From NCBI RefSeq assembly GCF_002155965.1, contig NZ_MUMH01000025.1, positions 1,560 to 65,559 on the forward strand: a stretch of 64,000 nucleotides of DNA. The letters run 5' to 3'. Positions within the stretch are counted from its first letter, which is position 1. Each line of letters begins with the position of its first letter. This document shows positions 8,248-16,434 of this stretch, one piece after another. The notes beneath the pieces are model-generated. The model worked only from the letters and a program-made list of their open reading frames with translations, was not told the DNA's origin and ran no database searches. Both the position numbers and the translations under genes were made by a program. The stretch comes from Allokutzneria sp. NRRL B-24872 (lineage in GTDB: Bacteria > Actinomycetota > Actinomycetes > Mycobacteriales > Pseudonocardiaceae).

Positions 8248-9203
8248 GAAGAGCGCTCGCGCTGTTGTCCGTCCTGTTGCTCACGGCGGGATGTGTTGGC
8301 GCGTATGACATCCCGCTTCCAGGTGGAGCCGATGTCGGCACCAAGCCGTATCGCGTCACCGCGCAGTTCCGGGACGTGCTGGACCTCGTGCCGCAGTCGT
8401 CGGTGAAGGCGAACGACGTCGCGGTCGGTCGAGTCGAGAGCATCGACCTCGCCGAGGACGGCTGGACCGCTGAGGTGCGCCTGGTGCTGAACGGCGACGT
8501 GCGGCTGCCCGCCAACGCGGTGGCCCAGTTGCGTCAGACCAGCCTGCTCGGCGAGAAGTACGTGGAGCTGGCTCACCCGAAGCAGGAGCCGTCGACCGGC
8601 GTGCTCGCTGACGGCGCCGTGGTCCCCGTTGCGCGCAGCGGCCGGAATCCGGAGGTCGAGGAGGTCTTCGGCGCGCTCGCGATGGTGCTCAACGGCGGCG
8701 GAGTGGCTCAGCTGCGCGACATCACCAGGGAGCTGAACGCCGCTCTCGGCGGGAACGAGAAGGAGATCCGCTCGCTTCTGACCACTGTGGAGGAATTCGC
8801 GCGCGGCCTCGACCAGAACCGTGACAAGATCACCGCCGCGTTGGAGGGAGTGCGCAAGCTCTCCGCGACCCTGGACGCGCGGCGTGAACCGATCGGGACG
8901 GTGCTGGACAAGCTGGAGCCCGGCGTGAAGGTCTTCGCCGAGCAGCGGGAGTCCTTCACCGCGATGCTCAAGGCGCTCGACCGGCTCTCCGGCGTCGCGT
9001 CCCGGACGGTCACCGCGAGCAAGGACGACGTGGTGGCCGGGCTGCGTGCGCTCGAACCGACGCTGCGCAGGCTCGCCGAGGCCGGGCAGAAGCTCCCGCA
9101 GGCGCTCGAAGTGCTGCTGACCTACCCGTTCCCGGACTCCGCGCTCGATGCGATCAAGGGCGACTACCTCAACGTCTTCCTGACCCTGGTGGTGCCGCGA
9201 TGA
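8244..9203 (+). CDS. mceE: MCE family lipoprotein, MceE type
   Basis: The 319-residue protein starts with a type II signal peptide: a hydrophobic stretch followed by the lipobox LLTAGC (Cys17), the usual feature of MceE (LprK-like) subunits. The mature N-terminus has the MceE-like IPLPGG. The MCE domain lies at about 33-115 (VKANDVAVGRV, LLGEKYVELAHP), followed by the helical region. It would be acylated and anchored while contributing one chain of the MCE tube. It overlaps mceD and mceF by 4 nt. Confidence 0.9.
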   Translation: MRRALALLSVLLLTAGCVGAYDIPLPGGADVGTKPYRVTAQFRDVLDLVPQSSVKANDVAVGRVESIDLAEDGWTAEVRLVLNGDVRLPANAVAQLRQTSLLGEKYVELAHPKQEPSTGVLADGAVVPVARSGRNPEVEEVFGALAMVLNGGGVAQLRDITRELNAALGGNEKEIRSLLTTVEEFARGLDQNRDKITAALEGVRKLSATLDARREPIGTVLDKLEPGVKVFAEQRESFTAMLKALDRLSGVASRTVTASKDDVVAGLRALEPTLRRLAEAGQKLPQALEVLLTYPFPDSALDAIKGDYLNVFLTLVVPR

Positions 9204-10282
9204 GAGTCAAGATCACGGCGTTCGTGCTGATCGCGTTGCTGGGCGTCAGTTACGTCGGCGCGCGCTACGCGGGGCTCTTCGGTACCGGAGGCTACGTGGT
9301 GCACGCGCGGCTGGCCGACTCCGGCGGGCTGTTCACCAACGCCGAGGTGACCTATCGCGGCGTGGCGGTCGGGCGGGTCGGGCCGATGCGGCTCATCGCC
9401 GGAGGCGTCGAAGCCGATCTCGACATCCGCCCGGACACCCCGCCGATCCCCAGCGATCTCGCTGCCGTGGTGGCCAATCGCTCGGCGGTGGGGGAGCAGT
9501 ACATCGACCTGCGCCCCAAGGCTTCCAGCGGGCCGTACCTCGCGGCGGGATCAGTGATCACCGAAACCAGCACGCCGAAGCCGGTCGAAGCTTTGTTGTC
9601 CAATTTGGACAGTTTCGTGCGATCGGTTCCCAGTGATTCGCTGCGCACGGTCATCGACGAGCTGGGCACGGCTTTCCAGGGCTCCGCGACGAACTTGCAG
9701 GCGTTGCTGGACGCGGCGGGCAGCTTCACGAGCGCGGCGGCGGAGAACCTGCCGAAGACGACGCGGCTGCTGATCGACGCGCCCACCGTGCTGCAAACGC
9801 AGATCGAGGAGGGGGACGCGTTGAAGTCCTTCAGCGCCAACGCGAAGCTCTTCGCTCAGCAGCTGCGCTCCTCCGATGGCGATCTCCGCAAGCTGATCAC
9901 CGCGGCGCCGCTGGTGTCCGAGCAGGTCAGCGCGGTGATCAAGGAGAGCGGTCCCGGGCTCGGCACGCTCATCGGCAACCTGATGACCACCTCAGAACTG
10001 CTGCTGGTGCGGCAGAACGGCTTGGAGCAGCTGCTCGTCAAGGTGCCGCAGGCGGTGGCGGCGGGGTCCACCGTGGTCGGTGACGACGGACTCCATTTAG
10101 GACTCGCGGTGACGTTCTTCGCGCCGCTGCCGTGTGTTTCGGGCTATCAGGGCACGGAATACCGCAACGGCCTCGACGTGACGCCGGGCAAGCCGCTCAA
10201 CACCTCCGCGAGCTGCAAAGCACCGGCGAGCAGCGGCACCAACGTGCGCGGTGCGCAGAACGCGCCGAAGGGGGCACGATGA
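9200..10282 (+). CDS. mceF: MCE family protein, MceF type
   Basis: The 360-residue protein has an N-terminal membrane helix (about 4-22) and an MCE domain at about 30-110 (EVTYRGVAVGRVGPM, AVGEQYIDLRP). A long helical region follows, and then a C-terminal segment with cysteines (LPCVSGYQG and ASCKAP) and a Pro/Ser-rich end, as in MceF proteins. It is the sixth and last MCE subunit. The stop overlaps the start of the downstream lipoprotein gene, so the order A-F is complete and uninterrupted. Confidence 0.9.
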   Translation: MRVKITAFVLIALLGVSYVGARYAGLFGTGGYVVHARLADSGGLFTNAEVTYRGVAVGRVGPMRLIAGGVEADLDIRPDTPPIPSDLAAVVANRSAVGEQYIDLRPKASSGPYLAAGSVITETSTPKPVEALLSNLDSFVRSVPSDSLRTVIDELGTAFQGSATNLQALLDAAGSFTSAAAENLPKTTRLLIDAPTVLQTQIEEGDALKSFSANAKLFAQQLRSSDGDLRKLITAAPLVSEQVSAVIKESGPGLGTLIGNLMTTSELLLVRQNGLEQLLVKVPQAVAAGSTVVGDDGLHLGLAVTFFAPLPCVSGYQGTEYRNGLDVTPGKPLNTSASCKAPASSGTNVRGAQNAPKGAR

Positions 10283-11064
10283 GAGCCCTGGCCGTGACCC
10301 TGTTGCTGCTGTTGGCAAGTTGCGCGACACCCGACGCGCGCGGAGACGCGCTGCGAGCCGGTCAGCGCGCGCTGGCGGTGTTCAACACGCTCGACCACCG
10401 CAACCTGGACGAAGGGCTTCAGCGCTGGCTGGACGAGTCCACGGACGGGCTCCACGAGGAGTTCCTGCGGATCGACAAGGAGCGCATCCGGCAGGCCGCA
10501 ACCGTCACCGAGGGGCGAGCGACCGACGCCGCGCTGCTGCACTCGGATGGTGACACGGCCAAGATCATCGCCGCCGTGGAGGTCACGGTCACCCCGATCA
10601 CGGGCGAGCCGGTCACCAAACGTGGCCGCTACCAAGCGGATCTGCGCCGCACACCTGTCGGCTGGAAGGCCTCGGCCGTGGCGCCGGTGCCGATCTCGGC
10701 GGAGCAGGTGATCACCCACGAAGGCGTCGACCACGTCGTGGAAGCCATGGCGACGTTGTTCTCCTACCGCTTCGACGACACCACCGACCGAACCCGGGAT
10801 CTGTTGCACGGCAAAGCGATCGAACAGCACCAGCGGATGTTCGACGCGATCCGACGACAGGGAGCCGAGCAGCGGATCGTGCTGGCATCGAAGGTCGTCC
10901 GGGCCGGAATCCGCGTGCGCGAAGGAGATCGCGCCGTGCTGCTGGTGTTCCTGGACCAGGCGTTGGAGCGCGGTGGGCAGACGAGCGTCGCCGCCGCGCA
11001 GCTCACGGTCACCACCGAACGCATCGACGGAAGGTGGCGCGTCACCGACCTGCAACCCCGATGA
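10279..11064 (+). CDS. MCE-associated lipoprotein with two tandem NTF2/VirB8-like domains
   Basis: The 261-residue protein starts with a lipoprotein signal (LLLLLASC, Cys14). Two similar halves follow (about 20-145 and 150-261). Each has an N-terminal helix rich in Leu/Phe/Asp and a beta-rich C-terminal part ending in a Trp-containing strand (PVGWKASAVAP; DGRWRVTDLQP). This matches the fold pattern of MCE-associated (Mas) proteins, which usually carry one such domain after a transmembrane helix. The duplication inside one lipoprotein is unusual. It overlaps mceF by ATGA. A role in stabilising the transporter is inferred from family context. Confidence 0.75.
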   Translation: MRALAVTLLLLLASCATPDARGDALRAGQRALAVFNTLDHRNLDEGLQRWLDESTDGLHEEFLRIDKERIRQAATVTEGRATDAALLHSDGDTAKIIAAVEVTVTPITGEPVTKRGRYQADLRRTPVGWKASAVAPVPISAEQVITHEGVDHVVEAMATLFSYRFDDTTDRTRDLLHGKAIEQHQRMFDAIRRQGAEQRIVLASKVVRAGIRVREGDRAVLLVFLDQALERGGQTSVAAAQLTVTTERIDGRWRVTDLQPR

Positions 11065-11074
11065 GGAGACCGCA

Positions 11075-11662
11075 ATGCGACGAGTGATCACGGTGCTCGC
11101 CACCGTGCCCCTGCTGCTCGGACTGCTCGGCACCGCCCCGGCCGCCGCGGCCGTGAAGATCGACTACGAGGTCACCGGGACCGACACCATCAAGAAGACC
11201 GGCTCCGTGCTGCACCTCGGCCCCGGTCGGCTCGACACCGAACTGGAGGCGTCGACCGGCGCTATCACCGGCTCGCTCAGCCTGCCGCCGGTGCGCACCA
11301 CGTTCACCGCGCTCGGATTCCTGCCCGTGGCGGCGAAGGTCGAGTTCATCCCGGTCGGCCAGACCACCGGCAAGATCGTCGCGGGCAAGGTCACCTCGCG
11401 CTCCGAGCTGCGGGTGAAGCTCAGCGACGTCACCGTGGGCGGATTCCCCGCGCTGGTCGGCGACTCGTGCCAGAGCCGCACGCCGATGGTGGTCGAGCTG
11501 ACCTCCGAGCCCGGCTTCAACCCCGTCCGCGGCGGCAAGCTCTCCGGGACGCACGAGCTTCCGCCGTTCGGCGGCTGCTTCCTCGCCGAAGTCCTGGTCA
11601 ACCTGCTCGTCCCCGGACCGGGCAACGTGCTCTCGTTGGAGCTCAAGCGAATCACCGGTTAG
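11075..11662 (+). CDS. Secreted protein, paralogue of the 3430-4095 product
   Basis: The 195-residue protein has a classical signal peptide (residues 1-23, ending APAAAA). The mature region is homologous to the product of 3430-4095 (see that entry), including the VGDSCQSRTPMVVELTS segment and the C-terminal GPGNVLSLELKRI. It has two cysteines in positions equivalent to its paralogue. GAGGAG upstream supports ATG 11075, ten bases after the preceding stop. It closes the operon and is followed by a hairpin terminator. Confidence 0.78.
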   Translation: MRRVITVLATVPLLLGLLGTAPAAAAVKIDYEVTGTDTIKKTGSVLHLGPGRLDTELEASTGAITGSLSLPPVRTTFTALGFLPVAAKVEFIPVGQTTGKIVAGKVTSRSELRVKLSDVTVGGFPALVGDSCQSRTPMVVELTSEPGFNPVRGGKLSGTHELPPFGGCFLAEVLVNLLVPGPGNVLSLELKRITG

Positions 11663-11672
11663 GCGGCTGTGT

Positions 11673-11709
11673 CGGCGGCCCTGGTGGAAATAACCTTCCC
11701 GGGCCGCCG
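11673..11709 (+). terminator. Terminator-like hairpin after the MCE operon
   Basis: CGGCGGCCC (11673-11681) pairs perfectly with GGGCCGCCG (11701-11709). There is no strong T-run, as is common for actinomycete terminators. It lies between the last operon gene and the PucR-type regulator. Confidence 0.55.
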
Positions 11710-11741
11710 TCGTCGAGACTCCTTCACCGTGGAAGGCAGCC

Positions 11742-12932
11742 GTGACCAGGTTGATCGACGCGGGCAGCCCGTGGGCCAAGCTGCCGAGCGAACTCGCGCC
11801 GCTGATGCGCGCCCAGGTACCCGGGGTCACCGAGCAGATCCTCAGCCGCATCCAGGAGGAGATACCCGAGTACTCCCGGCCGCTGGACGGCTCCTTCGGG
11901 CAGGCGATCACCAACGGCGTCGAGCACGCGCTGAGGCAGTTCGTGCGCCGCGTCGCCGATCCGCGGGCCCCGCTGGACGCGTGCGCGGAGATGTACCGGC
12001 GGCTCGGGCGCGGTGAGTTCCGCGAGGGGCGCAGCCTCGACACGTTGCAGGCCGCCTACCGGCTCGGCGCGCGCATCGCCTGGCGCAGCATGTCCGAGTT
12101 CGGCGAGCAGGTGCAGCTGTCCACCGCGACCATGCGCGCGCTCGGCGAGGCCGTCTTCGAGCACATCGACGACCTCGCCGCGCTCGCCGTGGAGGGCTAC
12201 CTCGCGGAGCAGGCCAAGGCCAGCGGCTCGCTCGAACGCCGTCGCCGCAGGCTGCTGGAGCTCATCCTGGCCGAGCCCGCTCCGCCGAGGCAGGTCATCG
12301 CCGAGCTGGCCGACGCCGTCGACTGGCCGCTGCCCGCCCGGGTGCACGCGGTCGCGCTCGATCCCGGCGCCGTGCCCGAGGCGCTGCTGGACGGCCCGAT
12401 CCTGGCCGACCTGGAGGGGCCGGCGCCGCACCTGCTCGTGCCCGAGGGCATCGACTTCGACCAGCACCTGCGCGAAGTCCTGCACGGCGGTCGCGCCGCG
12501 GTCGGCCCGCTCGCCCTGCTGGAGGAGGCCGCCGAGTCGCTGCGCTGGGCGCGTCGTGCCGTGCAGCTCGTCCGCGACGGTGTGCTGCCCGACACGCCCG
12601 TGCTGCGGTGTTCGGAACACCTGGCCAGCCTGTGGTTGGTCAGCTCGTCGTTCCTGCGCGATGCCCTTATCCGCCAACGACTCGCGCCCCTCGACCCGTT
12701 GACGCCGCGCCAGTGGGAGCGGCTGGCGGAGACCCTGCTCGCGTGGCTGGAGACCCGCAGCGGCGCACCCGGTGTCGCGTCCCGGCTCGGCATCCACCCG
12801 CAGACCGTGCGCTACCGCCTGCACCAGCTCGAAGACCTCTTCGGCGACGCGCTCACCGACCCCGTCACCCGCTTCGAACTCGAAGTGGCGTTGCGCGCGG
12901 ACCGGCTGGCGCGCGGGGACCGCGACATATAG
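11742..12932 (+). CDS. PucR/CdaR-type helix-turn-helix regulator
   Basis: The 396-residue regulator has a C-terminal PucR HTH (about 335-392; SRLGIHPQTVRYRLHQLEDLFG), the diagnostic feature of the family. The N-terminal half (about 20-165) is helical and resembles the RsbRD-like input domain seen in many actinobacterial PucR proteins. The middle is a GGDEF-like region without recognisable cyclase residues. GTG 11742 follows GGAAGG at a good distance. It is separated from the MCE operon by a hairpin, so it may be independently expressed. Its targets are unknown. Confidence 0.85.
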   Translation: MTRLIDAGSPWAKLPSELAPLMRAQVPGVTEQILSRIQEEIPEYSRPLDGSFGQAITNGVEHALRQFVRRVADPRAPLDACAEMYRRLGRGEFREGRSLDTLQAAYRLGARIAWRSMSEFGEQVQLSTATMRALGEAVFEHIDDLAALAVEGYLAEQAKASGSLERRRRRLLELILAEPAPPRQVIAELADAVDWPLPARVHAVALDPGAVPEALLDGPILADLEGPAPHLLVPEGIDFDQHLREVLHGGRAAVGPLALLEEAAESLRWARRAVQLVRDGVLPDTPVLRCSEHLASLWLVSSSFLRDALIRQRLAPLDPLTPRQWERLAETLLAWLETRSGAPGVASRLGIHPQTVRYRLHQLEDLFGDALTDPVTRFELEVALRADRLARGDRDI

Positions 12933-12940
12933 TTGAGTCA

Positions 12941-13600
12941 GTGGAGATCCTGAACGAAGACTCGCTTGCGGAGTCGAGCATGCTCACTGATCAGAACCCG
13001 CTGCCCTCGACCATCGACGCACGGCTGCGCGCGCAGTTGGAGTTCGTCGTCGAGGTGGACCGGCTCAAGACCGTCCTGCGCCAGTCCCCGCTCGCCGCCG
13101 CCGACCGCCGCGAGAACGACGCCGAGCACTCGTGGCACCTCGCGCTGATGGTCGTGCTGCTGGCCGAGCACTCCGATGAGCCCATCGACGTCGGGCACAC
13201 CGTCAAGCTGGTGCTCGTGCACGACCTCGTGGAGATCTACGCGGGCGACACACCGCTGTACTCCGACGCGACCGATCAGCAGGAGCGCGAGGAGGCCGCC
13301 GCCGACCGCCTCTTCGGCATGCTGCCCGCCGACCAGGCTCGCGTTTTCCGGGCTCTGTGGGATGAGTTCGAGGCGCGCGGCACGCCGGAAGCGCGTTTCG
13401 CGAAGGCCATGGACCGGTTGCAGCCGCTGCTGCTGAACTGGATGGCTCGCGGTGGCACGTGGAAGTCGCCCGGCGTCACGGCGGACGTCGTGCGGGCCAG
13501 GAAAGCCGTGATCGGCGAGGCGTCGTCGTCGCTGTGGGCCGCTGGCCGGGAACTCATCGACGAGGGCGAGCGCAGGGGCTGGGCCGCCCCAGGTCGCTAG
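12941..13600 (+). CDS. HD-domain phosphohydrolase (YfbR/HDDC2-like)
   Basis: The product (219 residues from GTG 12941) is an HD hydrolase. RENDAEHSWHLALM supplies the first His, LVHDLVEIYAGDTPLYSD gives the HD pair and the following acidic residues, and a second metal-side Asp is in KAMDRLQPLLLNW. Relatives act as 5'-deoxynucleotidases or related nucleotide hydrolases; the exact substrate cannot be told. A TATAGT -10 hexamer ends 7 nt before the GTG, which suggests a leaderless transcript. An alternative ATG at 12980 has GGAG in front. The core domain is unaffected by the choice. Confidence 0.85.
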   Translation: MEILNEDSLAESSMLTDQNPLPSTIDARLRAQLEFVVEVDRLKTVLRQSPLAAADRRENDAEHSWHLALMVVLLAEHSDEPIDVGHTVKLVLVHDLVEIYAGDTPLYSDATDQQEREEAAADRLFGMLPADQARVFRALWDEFEARGTPEARFAKAMDRLQPLLLNWMARGGTWKSPGVTADVVRARKAVIGEASSSLWAAGRELIDEGERRGWAAPGR

Positions 13601-13647
13601 TACCGGTTCGGGTGTCTTCGAGACCCCCGGACCTCCGCGTCTCGGTT

Positions 13648-13665
13648 TGACTGAAAATTCAGTCA
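13648..13665. promoter_or_regulatory. TetR-type operator of the agmatine deiminase/TetR operon
   Basis: TGACTGAA and TTCAGTCA form a near-perfect palindrome with a 2-bp centre, 38 bp before the deiminase start. The promoter-distal gene of this operon encodes a TetR protein, so autoregulation is likely. Confidence 0.7.
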
Positions 13666-13703
13666 GGATTACCGTCGGGGCGTCGGCGAGGAGAAGAGGC
13701 GTG

Positions 13704-14810
13704 ATGCGGCGGCGGCAGTTCATGGGGTTCGGCCTGGCGGCGGGTGTGGCGCTGGCGGGGTGCGGTGGTCCGGCCGATGTCGCTCCGGGTGAGAGAACTC
13801 CTGCTCAGCGGCGGTGGGTGATGCCGGAGGAGGGGGAGCCGCACGAGCGGACGTGGATGGCGTTCGGGCCGAGCGAGCGGATCTGGGGCGCGGGCCTGCT
13901 GCCGAAGGTGCGAGCGGACCTGGCCAGGATCGCCACCGCGATCGCGCGCTTCGAGCCGGTGTCGATGCTGGTCAGGCCCGCTGAGCTGGAGGTGGCGCGG
14001 GGCATGGTCGGCGCGAACGTCGAGCTCGTCCCCGCCGAGGTCGACGACCTGTGGATGCGCGACACCGGGCCGGTGTTCGTGAAGGGCGGCGGCGCCAAGG
14101 CCGGGGTGGACTTCAACTTCAACGGCTGGGGTGGCAAGCAGGCGCACACCCGCGACGGCGAGGTCGCCGGGTTCGTCACCGGCAAGGCCGGCGTGCAGAC
14201 CCTCCGCACCGATCTGGTGCTCGAAGGCGGTGGCATCGAGGTCGACGGCGAGGGCACGGCGATCATCACCGAGTCGTGCGTGCTCAACGACAACCGCAAC
14301 CGGGGCAGGACGAAGGCCGAGGTCGAGGCGAAGCTCAGCGAGCTGCTGAGCGTCACGAAGGTGATCTGGCTGCCCGGGATCGCCGGGCGCGACATCACCG
14401 ACGGCCACACCGACTTCTACGCGCGCTTCGCCGGTCCCGGTGTGGTCGTCGCGGGCCTGGACCACGACCCGAAGTCCTACGACCACGCGGTCACCCACCG
14501 CCACCTCGACATCCTGCGCGCGGCGACCGACGCTCGCGGACGTCCGCTGCGGGTGGAGACCCTGGACGCGCCAGAGGTGTTGCGGGCCGAGGACGCCGAG
14601 GGCGACTTCGCGGCGGGCTACATCAACTTCTACGTGTGCAACGGCGCGGTCATCGCCCCGGAGTTCGGCGATCAGCGGACCGACGCGGCGGCCAGGGCCA
14701 CGTTGGAGCGGTTGTTCCCGAAGCGTGAGGTCGTGCAGATCAACATCGACGCCATCGCGGCGGGTGGCGGCGGAATCCACTGCACCACGCAGCAGGAGCC
14801 GGTCGACTGA
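13704..14810 (+). CDS. Agmatine deiminase family protein with Tat lipoprotein signal
   Basis: The 368-residue protein belongs to the agmatine/peptidylarginine deiminase (PPADF) guanidino-modifying superfamily. It has WMRDTGPVFV, a GHTDFYARF histidine segment, and the C-terminal GGGGIHCTTQQEP carrying the catalytic Cys. The N-terminus is unusual for this normally cytosolic enzyme: MRRRQFMGFGLAAG followed by a LAGC lipobox is a twin-arginine plus lipoprotein signal, so the enzyme should act outside the membrane, hydrolysing agmatine or a similar guanidine. It is overlapped by a tetR gene (ATGA), and a TetR-like operator lies upstream. Confidence 0.85.
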   Translation: MRRRQFMGFGLAAGVALAGCGGPADVAPGERTPAQRRWVMPEEGEPHERTWMAFGPSERIWGAGLLPKVRADLARIATAIARFEPVSMLVRPAELEVARGMVGANVELVPAEVDDLWMRDTGPVFVKGGGAKAGVDFNFNGWGGKQAHTRDGEVAGFVTGKAGVQTLRTDLVLEGGGIEVDGEGTAIITESCVLNDNRNRGRTKAEVEAKLSELLSVTKVIWLPGIAGRDITDGHTDFYARFAGPGVVVAGLDHDPKSYDHAVTHRHLDILRAATDARGRPLRVETLDAPEVLRAEDAEGDFAAGYINFYVCNGAVIAPEFGDQRTDAAARATLERLFPKREVVQINIDAIAAGGGGIHCTTQQEPVD

Positions 14811-15349
14811 TGGCGAAGCGCAGAACTCAGCTCCTGCAAGCGGCGGTCCGCGTCATCGCCCAGGACGGTGTGCGCGGACTCCGCGTGGAGAAGCTCGCTG
14901 CTGAGGCGGGTGTGTCCACCGCGCTCATCTACTACCACTTCAAGGACCGCGCGGGCATCCTGCGCGCCGCGCTCGACCACATCAACCAGCGTGCGGAGCA
15001 GTACACCTCGGCTTCCGGCGACCTCGAACAGATGCTGCTCCTCGAACTCCAGGACACCGACGACGTCCGCGAGAACAGCATCGCCTGGGGCGAGTTACGC
15101 GCCAGCGCCGTGTTCAACGAGGAGCTGCGCGAGGCACTGCACGCCACCACGCGCGCGTGGAACGCCGACGTCGAAACCCTGCTCCGGCAGGCCGGTGTGA
15201 CCGAGCCGGAGTTGGCCGCCGAGCACCTGACCGCGCTCGTCGAAGGGCTCAGCGAACGCTGGCACAGCGGCTCGATCACCTTGGAGCGCGCTCGCGAAGT
15301 CCTCGCTCACGCCGTGCTTGTCACAACTCGCGGAGCTGTCTCGTCATAG
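14810..15349 (+). CDS. TetR family regulator, partner of the agmatine deiminase
   Basis: The 179-residue protein has an N-terminal TetR HTH (about 8-55; KLAAEAGVSTALIYYHFKDR) and an all-helical ligand domain. The start codon overlaps the deiminase stop, so both are made from one mRNA. The palindrome at 13648-13665 is the obvious binding site. A guanidino compound or polyamine as inducer is an inference from context only. Confidence 0.9.
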   Translation: MAKRRTQLLQAAVRVIAQDGVRGLRVEKLAAEAGVSTALIYYHFKDRAGILRAALDHINQRAEQYTSASGDLEQMLLLELQDTDDVRENSIAWGELRASAVFNEELREALHATTRAWNADVETLLRQAGVTEPELAAEHLTALVEGLSERWHSGSITLERAREVLAHAVLVTTRGAVSS

Positions 15350-15386
15350 AGGTGTACCCACCAGACGAACGGCAGGGAGTGCACCA

Positions 15387-15860
15387 GTGGACGCTCGGAT
15401 GAACCTCTTCGGCAACGCGGTCTCGGCGAAGTTCCTCAAGCACATCATCGCCTCCGGCAACCCGGTGAAGGAGTCGACGCTGCCCGCCGCGACGCAGGAG
15501 CTGGTGAAGATCCGGGCCAGCCAGATCAACGGCTGCGGGTTCTGCACCGACATGCACACCAAGGAAGCCACGCACGCGGGCGAGACCTCGGTGCGCCTCA
15601 ACCTGATCGCGGCCTGGCGCGAGGCCACCGTGTTCACCGAGGCGGAGCGCGCGGCGCTGGAGCTGACGGAGCAGGGCACCCGCATCGCGGACGCGGCGGG
15701 CGGCGTGACCGACGAGGCGTGGGCAAACGCCGCCAAGCACTACGACGAGGACGAGCTCGCCGCGCTGGTCTCGCTGATCGCGCTCATCAACGCCTTCAAC
15801 CGGGTGAACGTCCTCGTGCAGCAGCCCGCCGGGAGCTACCAGATCGGCCAGTTCGCCTAG
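15387..15860 (+). CDS. Carboxymuconolactone decarboxylase/AhpD-like protein
   Basis: The 157-residue protein has the AhpD motif CGFCTDMHTKEA (CxxC plus His three to four residues later), the redox-active centre of alkylhydroperoxidase-type members. The rest of the chain is the family's helical bundle. GTG 15387 is chosen because AGGGAG lies 7 nt upstream; an ATG four codons later is possible. It follows the TetR gene by 37 bp on the same strand and may belong to that transcription unit, with a role in peroxide or thiol redox. Confidence 0.85.
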   Translation: MDARMNLFGNAVSAKFLKHIIASGNPVKESTLPAATQELVKIRASQINGCGFCTDMHTKEATHAGETSVRLNLIAAWREATVFTEAERAALELTEQGTRIADAAGGVTDEAWANAAKHYDEDELAALVSLIALINAFNRVNVLVQQPAGSYQIGQFA

Positions 15861-15936
15861 CCCCGCGTTCCGCCCTGACCGCGTTCCGCCCACGACACCT
15901 CGCGCGCACCCTCAACGCCCGCCAGGCACGCCAAAA

Positions 15937-15999
15937 CCCGTTTCGTACTCAACTCGGGAAAAAGAGCGCTCCCAAATCCCGCTATGAGTACGAAACGGG
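15937..15999. repeat. 63-bp nested inverted repeat
   Basis: CCCGTTTCGTACTCA (15937-15951) and TGAGTACGAAACGGG (15985-15999) are perfect 15-bp arms. Inside lie a second pair (CGGGA and TCCCG) and a central AGCGCT. The gap 15861-16123 holds no gene. It could be a dispersed palindromic element, a terminator or an operator. Confidence 0.7.
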
Positions 16000-16123
16000 A
16001 AGGCCTGGACCACCCCGGCGCACGAGGGGGCGAGCGGGCGGGTGTGGGGTGCACGGCGCGAAGGGTAGGCGGGTGGAACGCGGGTGGGGTGAGTGCGGGG
16101 TTCACCCGGGTAGGGTTGAACGC

Positions 16124-16429
16124 ATGCGCTCGCCCAGCTTTCCCACGGTCTCGGAGATCACTCCGGAGCGGGTGTTCCACGCGCTGAGCGACCCGGTGCG
16201 GCTGGAGATCGTCAAGGATCTGGCCAGGCTCGGCGCGGCGACCTGCGCGGAGGTCACCTACGACCGGCCGAAGTCGAGCATGTCGCACCACTTCCGCGTG
16301 CTGCGCGAAGCTGGCCTGGTGCACAGCAGGGGCGAGGGCGTGCACCTGATCAACTCGCTGCGGCGCGAGGACCTCGACGAGCGCTTCCCGGGGCTGCTCG
16401 ACGCGGTCCTCGGCGCCATCGCGCGATAG
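16124..16429 (+). CDS. ArsR-type winged-helix regulator
   Basis: The 101-residue protein is a compact ArsR/HTH_20 winged helix. The recognition region is YDRPKSSMSHHFRVLREAGL, followed by a wing containing GEGVHLINSL. No CxC metal-binding pair is present, so it is probably not a classical metal sensor. TAGGGT ends 7 nt before ATG 16124, suggesting leaderless transcription. It converges on the Old Yellow Enzyme gene with 5 bp between the stops. Similar ArsR proteins often control flavin oxidoreductases, but here the relation is tail-to-tail. Confidence 0.85.
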   Translation: MRSPSFPTVSEITPERVFHALSDPVRLEIVKDLARLGAATCAEVTYDRPKSSMSHHFRVLREAGLVHSRGEGVHLINSLRREDLDERFPGLLDAVLGAIAR

Positions 16430-16434
16430 CCGCC

